A stretch of 9,027 nt of DNA from an uncultured Collinsella sp. (lineage in GTDB: Bacteria > Actinomycetota > Coriobacteriia > Coriobacteriales > Coriobacteriaceae). This document shows positions 4,346-9,027 of the stretch, in pieces (position 1 is the first letter of the stretch; every line of letters starts with the position of its first letter). Location: positions 1 through 9,027 of the forward strand of contig URVD01000062.1 in assembly GCA_900551195.1 (NCBI GenBank). The letters run 5' to 3'. Position numbers and translations under genes: made by a program. The notes beneath the pieces were generated by a model. The model did not search any database and had not been told where the DNA came from. It was given only the letters and a program-made list of their open reading frames with translations.

Positions 4346-6922
4346 TTACTTGTCGGCGGCTGTTTTCTTGGCAGTCGACTTCTTCGCGGTCGTCTTCTTG
4401 GCGGCAGTGGCTTTCTTAGCCGTCGTCTTCTTTGCCGTGCTCGCCTTGGTTGTGGTCTTGCGACCGCGGGCGGGCTTCTTCTCCTTGGTCGGGCAGTCCA
4501 TGTTGACGCAGATACGCCACGGACCGCGCGCCGTGTTGACCACCACGATGGGGGCGCCGCACTCGGGACAGGTCTCGCCCGTCGCCTCGAGCTTGCCACG
4601 CGCCGGCAGCGGATAGCTCACGCCGCAGTCATCGTAGTTGGTGCAGCGGATAAAGCGCTTGCCGCTCTTCTCGCTCTTGTGCGCGATCAGGTCGCCGTGA
4701 CGTCCGGCCTCGGCACACACCTTGCACTCGCCCACCTTAAGATCGGGCTCGTAGTTGGTGGGGCACGTGGGGTTCACGCAGATCTCGAAAGCCTTCTGGC
4801 GGAACGGCTGACACTTGATGCGCGGCGCACCGCATTCGGGGCACACGGCGGCCTCGCCCTCGAGCGGGCTCACCTTGACGCCACTCGGCACCGGATAGGT
4901 CACGTCGCAGTCGGGCCAACCCATGCAGCCGATAAAGCTGCCGCGGGTCTTGGCGCTCGTCTTCATAACCAGGTCCTTGCCGCACTTGGGGCAGGCGCCC
5001 ACGCGCGCATCAGCCGTGACGGCGTCGCTGATGGCGTCGCCGAGCTCCTGCGTATGCTTGAGCAGCTCGTCGAGCACGCCGGCCAGCAGCGCGCGCGAGT
5101 GCGTCACGACATGCTCTTCGGTATCCTCGCCGCGCTCCACGCGGGTCATGTCGCCGTCGAGCTCGCTGGTCATATCGGGGCTCGTGATGCGCGGGGCAAA
5201 CTGCGACAGCGCGTCGATGATGGCGATGCCCAGCTGGCTCGGCTCAACGGGATCATTTTTGAGATAGCGCACGGCATACAGGCGCTCGATGATGCTCGCG
5301 CGCGTGGACTTGGTGCCCAGGCCGCGCTTTTCCATCTCCTGCACGAGCTTGCCCTGGCTGTAGCGCGCGGGCGGCTCGGTCTGCTTGGCCTCGAGCTTAA
5401 TGTCGAACACGTCGACCGTGTCGCCCTGCTCAAGCGGCGGCATCTGCTCGTCGCGCTTGAGGCCGTACGGATATGCCTCGCGGAAGCCCGGGGTCACGAG
5501 CACGTCGCCCGAAGCCACGAACGGCTCGCCGTTGACGTCGAGCTCGAGCTTGGTGTTCTCGATGGTCGCGGGCCCCATGAGCGTTGCCAGGAAGCGACGG
5601 GCGACGAGGTCATAGAGTTTGCGCTGGCCGCCGTCGAGCGTGGACGGATCGCCCTCGCCCGTGGGGTAGATAGGCGGGTGGTCGGTGGTCTCGACCTTGC
5701 CGCGCGTGGGCTTCATGGGGCCGGCGAGCACCTTTTTGCACACGGGCGCCAGCGCCGGGTTGATCTTTGCCAGGTCGCTCACCACGGCGCCCAGATCGAG
5801 CGTCGCGGGATACACGGTGTTATCGACACGCGGGTAGCTGATGAGACCGGCCATGTAGAGGGACTCGGCGATGCGCATGGTACGCGCAGGTGAGATGCCC
5901 TCGGCCGCGGCGGCAGCCTGCAGCGAGGTCGTCGCAAACGGCGTGGGCGGCTGCTGCTTACGCGAGCGCTTGGTCACCGCGGCGACGGTTGCCGTCGTAG
6001 CGCCGTCAACGTGACCGTACGCCGTCTCAGCAGCATCCTTGTCGGTAAAGCGCGCCGTCTTGTGCGCGATCTTAAAGCGATCGTCCTCGGCAGTACCCTG
6101 TGCGGCGCCCATGCCGCGGATCTGCCAATAGTCCTCGGGCACAAACGCCATGCGCTCGCGCTCGCGCTCGACCACCAGGGCAAGCGTCGGCGTCTGCACG
6201 CGGCCGGCGGAACGCACGTTGCCAAAGCCGCCAAACTTGGCGAGCGTCAGGTAGCGCGTGAGCACCGCACCCCAAATGAGGTCGATGTGCTGACGGCTCT
6301 CGCCGGCGTCGGCCAGGTTCTGGTCGAGCGAGACAAGGTTATCGAAGGCCTGCGTGATCTCGGCCTTGGTAAACGAAGAATACTGGGCGCGGGCAACCGG
6401 CAAGTCGGGCGCCACCTCGCGCACCTTGTTGAGGGCGTCCGAACCGATCAGCTCGCCCTCGCGATCGAAGTCCGTGGCGATGATGACACTGTCGGACTTT
6501 TTGGCGAGGTTCTTGAGCGAGCGGATGAGTTCCTTCTCGGCCGGCAGCTTAATGACGGGTGCCCAGGTGAGATAGGGCAGGCTCTCGAGCTTCCAGCCCT
6601 TGATGGAAATGCCATCGGCAAGGAACGGCTTGCGCTTGGTGTCGTAGGGCGGGCGGGCCAGGCCATCGGGCATATCGGCCGGCAGCATTTCGCCGTCCTC
6701 CGTGACCGAATACCAGCCCAACTTTTTATCGAACAGCACACTGTCGCAAAAATCGGGTGCCAGGATGTGACCGGCAAGGCCGATCGTCACGCACTCCTCG
6801 CCCTTCCACTCAAAACGGTAGATGGCGGTGTTGTACACCTTGTCCTTTTTGGGCTTGCCCGTGGACAGACGCTCGGCGATCTGACGCGCGGCGTCGTTTT
6901 TCTCAGCGATGATGAGCTTCAA
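4346..6922 (-). CDS. topA: Type IA DNA topoisomerase I, archaeal-type, with zinc ribbons and Lys-rich tail
   Basis: Cuts and passes one DNA strand through a 5'-phosphotyrosine link, relaxing negative supercoils. The protein is 858 residues. The N-terminal Toprim domain begins LIIAEKNDAARQIAERLS (E7) and carries DFDREGE at 151-157 as metal ligands. The catalytic Tyr is Y363 in GLISYPRVDNTVYP, with R365 beside it. RGLGTKSTRASII (533-545) is the motif replacing the bacterial GIGRPSTYA type. These match archaeal TopA better than the usual bacterial enzyme (GLITYMRTDS). Four C-terminal zinc ribbons follow: C644/C647/C666/C672, C694/C697/C715/C720, C733/C736/C760/C766 and C785/C788/C805/C810. The end (818-858) is a Lys/Ala/Thr tail of the AKKTTAKK type. 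The start is TTG with AGGAG six nt upstream; a stop lies four codons further up, so no ATG is possible nearby. It is 54 nt after hypB on the same strand and ends at the bidirectional terminator. Topoisomerase III is an alternative name, but the zinc ribbons favour TopA. Confidence 0.93.
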   Translation of the reverse strand: MKLIIAEKNDAARQIAERLSTGKPKKDKVYNTAIYRFEWKGEECVTIGLAGHILAPDFCDSVLFDKKLGWYSVTEDGEMLPADMPDGLARPPYDTKRKPFLADGISIKGWKLESLPYLTWAPVIKLPAEKELIRSLKNLAKKSDSVIIATDFDREGELIGSDALNKVREVAPDLPVARAQYSSFTKAEITQAFDNLVSLDQNLADAGESRQHIDLIWGAVLTRYLTLAKFGGFGNVRSAGRVQTPTLALVVERERERMAFVPEDYWQIRGMGAAQGTAEDDRFKIAHKTARFTDKDAAETAYGHVDGATTATVAAVTKRSRKQQPPTPFATTSLQAAAAAEGISPARTMRIAESLYMAGLISYPRVDNTVYPATLDLGAVVSDLAKINPALAPVCKKVLAGPMKPTRGKVETTDHPPIYPTGEGDPSTLDGGQRKLYDLVARRFLATLMGPATIENTKLELDVNGEPFVASGDVLVTPGFREAYPYGLKRDEQMPPLEQGDTVDVFDIKLEAKQTEPPARYSQGKLVQEMEKRGLGTKSTRASIIERLYAVRYLKNDPVEPSQLGIAIIDALSQFAPRITSPDMTSELDGDMTRVERGEDTEEHVVTHSRALLAGVLDELLKHTQELGDAISDAVTADARVGACPKCGKDLVMKTSAKTRGSFIGCMGWPDCDVTYPVPSGVKVSPLEGEAAVCPECGAPRIKCQPFRQKAFEICVNPTCPTNYEPDLKVGECKVCAEAGRHGDLIAHKSEKSGKRFIRCTNYDDCGVSYPLPARGKLEATGETCPECGAPIVVVNTARGPWRICVNMDCPTKEKKPARGRKTTTKASTAKKTTAKKATAAKKTTAKKSTAKKTAADK

Positions 6923-6928
6923 AAGAGG

Positions 6929-6933
6929 CTCCT
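6929..6933 (-). promoter_or_regulatory. Ribosome binding site for the TTG start of topA
   Basis: AGGAG on the minus strand, six nt before the TTG at 6922-6920. An in-frame TAG at 6934-6932 excludes any earlier start, and the first residue after the TTG begins the conserved KLIIAEK strand. Confidence 0.75.
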
Positions 6934-6976
6934 ATCTCGTGTGTCTGCGGCTGCGCCCGCCCTCTTGGCGGCCGAC

Positions 6977-7660
6977 TTACGCCCTTGCTTGCTCAATCTG
7001 CCCGATGAGCCAATCGCACCAGGCATCCATGCCCTCGCCCTTGCGCGCGCTCACGGCAAACCGCGGCGCCTGCGGATTGAGGTCATCGAGTGTCTTAGTA
7101 TACCTATCCATGTCAAAATCGAAAGCCGGGGCCACGTCGACCTTATTGAGCAGCTGCGCGCCGGCGTGCTGGAAGATGCCCGGGTACTTGATGGGCTTGT
7201 CGTCGCCCTCGGGCACCGAGAGGATCATGATGGACAGGTTCTCGCCCAGGTCAAAGTCGACCGGGCAGACCAGGTTACCCACATTTTCGATAAAGATGAC
7301 GTCGATGTTCTCCAGACCGACGGCCTGGTCGAAGGCGTCGACGGCCTCCATGATCATGTTGCCCTCGAGGTGGCACAGGCCGCCCGTGTTGATCTGGATG
7401 GCGGGCATGCCGGCTTCCTTCATGGTGATGGCGTCGACGTCCGAGGCGATATCGCCCTCGATAACGGCACAGCGCAGGCTGGCTTTGTCACGCAGGCGCT
7501 CGTTGGTGCCCAGAATCGTGGTGGTCTTACCCGAGCCAGGGCTCGACAGCACATTGATCACGTAGGTGTTCGTCTGCTCAAACCGCTGACGCAGCTGATC
7601 TGCCAGGCGCTCGTTGCGCGACAGAATCGGCGACGCGATATCAATCGTTTTCTCGGCCAT
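6977..7660 (-). CDS. hypB: Hydrogenase nickel-insertion GTPase HypB
   Basis: Cytoplasmic SIMIBI-class GTPase that works with HypA to deliver nickel to the large subunit of [NiFe]-hydrogenase. The protein is 227 residues. Visible motifs are the P-loop SSPGSGKTT (39-47), EGDIASDVDA (69-77 region), the metal-site Cys-His in GGLCHLEGNM (C96, H97), ENVGNLVCP with C132 as a further metal ligand, and NKVD (172-175) for guanine recognition. The N-terminal CXXCGC nickel motif and His-rich stretch found in some HypB proteins are absent, so this is the short form without nickel storage. The start is ATG with AAGGAG eight nt upstream. It lies 55 nt after hypA and 54 nt before topA on the same strand. A TATAAA at 7686-7691 (minus strand) in the hypA-hypB gap could be an internal -10, but no -35 is visible. 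The assignment is secure. Confidence 0.95.
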   Translation of the reverse strand: MAEKTIDIASPILSRNERLADQLRQRFEQTNTYVINVLSSPGSGKTTTILGTNERLRDKASLRCAVIEGDIASDVDAITMKEAGMPAIQINTGGLCHLEGNMIMEAVDAFDQAVGLENIDVIFIENVGNLVCPVDFDLGENLSIMILSVPEGDDKPIKYPGIFQHAGAQLLNKVDVAPAFDFDMDRYTKTLDDLNPQAPRFAVSARKGEGMDAWCDWLIGQIEQARA

Positions 7661-7715
7661 ACTTAGCGCTCCTTACTTTGGCCCTTTTATACCCCATCGC
7701 TAGATGGCGAGCGTG

Positions 7716-8072
7716 CTAATCGTCGGGGGTCTCGATCTCGATACTTGCGATGTCGAGTTCGCGGCCATGCAGCAGACGCACGTTGGCACCGCCACATTGG
7801 GGACAACGGCAATGGAAACGGTCGTGCTCAAAGACCTCACCGCAGTCCAGACACTCGCTTTGTGGATGGACTTCCTCCACGGCAAGCTCGCAGCTGCGCG
7901 TGAGCGGGTCCTCGTCGCGAAACGTCTCCCACGCAAAGTCAAGCGCCTCGCGCACGACCTCGGTCATATCCCCGATACGCAGCGTTACCAAAACGGCGCG
8001 CGAGGCCCCCGCCCCACGCGCCGCGCGAATCACTGTATCGAGTATGCCGTTGACAATGCCAACCTCGTGCAT
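7716..8072 (-). CDS. hypA: Hydrogenase maturation nickel metallochaperone HypA
   Basis: Small nickel metallochaperone that partners HypB in inserting Ni into [NiFe]-hydrogenase; related proteins can also serve urease. The protein is 118 residues, the normal family length. It begins Met-His-Glu-Val, and the H2 side chain with the N-terminal amine is the known nickel site. The zinc-binding domain is CLDCGEV...CPQC with C74, C77, C90 and C93 as the four ligands (an additional C88 is nearby). The family segment LVTLRIGDMTEV (28-39) is present. The ATG is supported by AGGAG nine nt upstream, formed by the acidic end of tatC; only six nt separate the two genes. hypB follows on the same strand. No hypC-F or hydrogenase structural gene is in the window, so the target enzyme is unknown from here. 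Confidence 0.95.
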   Translation of the reverse strand: MHEVGIVNGILDTVIRAARGAGASRAVLVTLRIGDMTEVVREALDFAWETFRDEDPLTRSCELAVEEVHPQSECLDCGEVFEHDRFHCRCPQCGGANVRLLHGRELDIASIEIETPDD

Positions 8073-8078
8073 ACCGAT

Positions 8079-8870
8079 TTACTCCTCGTCGTCCTCGTCG
8101 TCCGAGAACAGGTCCAGACGGCTCACGAACAGGCCCTCCTTGCCCTCGCGCGCGGTAATGACCACGCGAGCGATGGCGAGCGAAATCTCGTAGAGCGAGA
8201 GCAGGGCGCCATACATGAGACCCAGCGTAACGGGCGAGCCGTCGGGCGTAATCACAGCCGAGCCCACAAGCAGGCCTACGTACACGTAGCGCCAGGCACT
8301 ACGGAAGGCCGCATAGGACACGATGTGAAAGACGGACAGATAGAAGATGATGAGCGGCAGCTCAAACGCCACACCAAAGCCGATCATAAAGAGCAGCTCC
8401 ATGTTGACGTAGTTCTCCAGGTCGGGCAGCGCCGTAGCGACGGCCGAGGTCTCGCCGATGAGCCACTCAAAGCCCGCCGGGATGATGATGAAGTAGCAGA
8501 AGATGGCACCCAGGAAGAACAGCACCGTCGAGGCGAGCACCGTGGGCACGACCCACTTGCGCTCGTTGGGGCGCAGCGCCGGCAGGAAAAATGCCAGGAT
8601 CTGCCAGATGATCATGGGCGTGCACATGACCACGGCCATCTTGATGGCCAGCGAGAAGCGCAGGCCAAAGCCGCCGAGTGTGGTGGTGATGTAGAACTTA
8701 CCGTCCGGCACAAACGAGCGGATGGGGTCTTCCAGGATATCGAGCACCACGGGCGTGGCAAAGTACAGCACGATGGCGGCGGCAAACACCGACACGACCA
8801 CGATGGTCAGGCGGCGACGGAGCTCTCCCAAGTGATCGAAGAGCGGCATACGAGCAGGTCCGATAGGCAT
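8079..8870 (-). CDS. tatC: Sec-independent protein translocase TatC
   Basis: Core membrane receptor of the twin-arginine system. It binds RR signal peptides and, with TatA/B, exports folded, often cofactor-containing proteins. The protein is 263 residues with the usual six hydrophobic helices, at about 21-39, 72-94, 107-130, 155-177, 194-209 and 214-238. The N-terminal signature MPLFDHLGELRRRL (8-21) is intact and includes the conserved Glu of the signal-peptide site. FGVAFELP carries E170, which matches the conserved Glu of the fourth helix. LPALRPNERK is the typical first periplasmic-to-cytoplasmic junction motif. The cytoplasmic end is very acidic (SDDEDDEE). The start is an ATG overlapping the preceding stop as TAATG, with GGGAGG upstream; an in-frame Met8 is possible but has no better ribosome site. 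It lies directly between a TatA/B-like gene and hypA. Confidence 0.96.
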   Translation of the reverse strand: MPIGPARMPLFDHLGELRRRLTIVVVSVFAAAIVLYFATPVVLDILEDPIRSFVPDGKFYITTTLGGFGLRFSLAIKMAVVMCTPMIIWQILAFFLPALRPNERKWVVPTVLASTVLFFLGAIFCYFIIIPAGFEWLIGETSAVATALPDLENYVNMELLFMIGFGVAFELPLIIFYLSVFHIVSYAAFRSAWRYVYVGLLVGSAVITPDGSPVTLGLMYGALLSLYEISLAIARVVITAREGKEGLFVSRLDLFSDDEDDEE

Positions 8871-9027
8871 TACTCATCGCCTCCCTTCGGGGCGTCGGCG
8901 GCAGCAGTCTCGGCAGCGTCCTCGGCCTCGAGCTCGCGAGCGAGCTGGTCGACGACGGCCTTGCGCTTGCGGGGACGACGGGCGTAGAGGTCAGCCGTCG
9001 TGGGCTCTGCCGGCTCGGGCTCGGGCT
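8870..9027 (-). CDS. C-terminal tail of a probable TatA/TatB-family subunit (5' end outside window)
   Basis: The last 52 codons of a gene that enters from the right edge. The tail is charged and low in complexity: repeated Pro-Glu (PEPEPAEP), a basic patch ARRPRKRKAVV, then Glu/Ala-rich residues ending PKGGDE. There is no hydrophobic or amphipathic segment left in the window, so the TatA/B transmembrane signature cannot be seen. The call rests on position: its stop overlaps the tatC ATG by one nt (TAATG), and TatA or TatB genes usually precede tatC and carry long charged C-terminal tails. The reading frame is convincing because it has high-GC codon use and supplies the tatC ribosome site. A Tat subunit is likely, but tatA versus tatB cannot be told apart here. 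Confidence 0.65.
   Translation of the reverse strand, partial: PEPEPAEPTTADLYARRPRKRKAVVDQLARELEAEDAAETAAADAPKGGDE

Noticed and set aside
4322..5893. A long plus-strand open frame (523 codons) opposite topA
   Set aside because: It lies wholly antisense to a gene with clear catalytic and zinc-ribbon motifs. Its product is rich in Leu, Ala, His and Arg with no recognisable domain, as expected from the reverse of GC-rich coding DNA.
6950..6976. GC-rich hairpin CCGCC-AAGAG-GGCGG in the hypB-topA gap
   Set aside because: The stem is only five bp and no T-run follows, so it does not qualify as a terminator. hypB and topA may be co-transcribed.
6011..7666. A 551-codon plus-strand open frame opposite topA and hypB
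   Set aside because: It runs antisense across two well-supported genes and their spacer. No domain or good ribosome site was seen; it is explained by third-position GC bias.
7704..8987. A 427-codon plus-strand open frame opposite hypA, tatC and the tatA/B tail
   Set aside because: It is antisense to three conserved genes, with His/Asp/Arg-rich low-complexity content. It is a mirror of the real coding strand.
1..9027. CRISPR array, tRNA, rRNA, phage or toxin-antitoxin genes
   Set aside because: No regularly spaced direct repeats, no cloverleaf-like segments and no matching protein motifs were seen. Nearly all of the window is accounted for by the listed genes.

Overview
This GC-rich window carries eight recognisable bacterial protein genes plus one lineage-specific membrane protein. 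Three things suggest a Coriobacteriia actinobacterium, probably Collinsella or a close relative: base composition, an archaeal-style topoisomerase I with a lysine-rich tail, and a tmk-holB-ricT cluster next to a zinc-ribbon/single-TM protein of the kind seen in that class. The placement is inferred from sequence character and was not checked by a search.

Layout, left to right. (1) Positions 1-2988, minus strand: a tight housekeeping operon read tmk > holB > ricT. tmk is thymidylate kinase, holB is the DNA polymerase III delta' clamp-loader subunit, and ricT is a PSP1-domain cysteine-rich protein whose 3' end runs off the window. The first two genes are 1 nt apart and the last two overlap by 10 nt. 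The same three genes cluster in Bacillus subtilis. (2) Positions 2989-3227: a divergent promoter region holding a perfect 23-bp inverted repeat with a 23-nt loop. (3) Positions 3228-4202, plus strand: the only plus-strand gene, a four-cysteine zinc ribbon, one transmembrane helix and an acidic helical extracytoplasmic domain of unknown function. (4) Positions 4203-4345: a second, unrelated 21-bp perfect inverted repeat, then a bidirectional intrinsic terminator serving the two converging genes. (5) Positions 4346-9027, minus strand: a second gene series read tatA/B (partial) > tatC > hypA > hypB > topA.

How the genes work together. The left operon joins dTTP synthesis, replisome clamp loading and the Ric [Fe-S] protein. 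The right series puts the Tat translocase channel beside two nickel-insertion factors for [NiFe]-hydrogenase. This is a plausible pairing, because folded hydrogenase subunits are classic Tat cargo, but no hydrogenase gene is in the window. topA at the end of that series is a type IA topoisomerase with archaeal-type motifs, four C-terminal zinc ribbons and a histone-H1-like tail.

Most of the window is ordinary core genome. The points most worth a second look are the two long perfect inverted repeats bracketing the zinc-ribbon gene (they share a TAGGGAC word), the extra cysteine cluster and Arg/Gly-rich tail of RicT, and the domain make-up of TopA. No CRISPR array, tRNA, rRNA, transposase or phage gene was seen. 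No gene-free stretch exceeds 300 bases.
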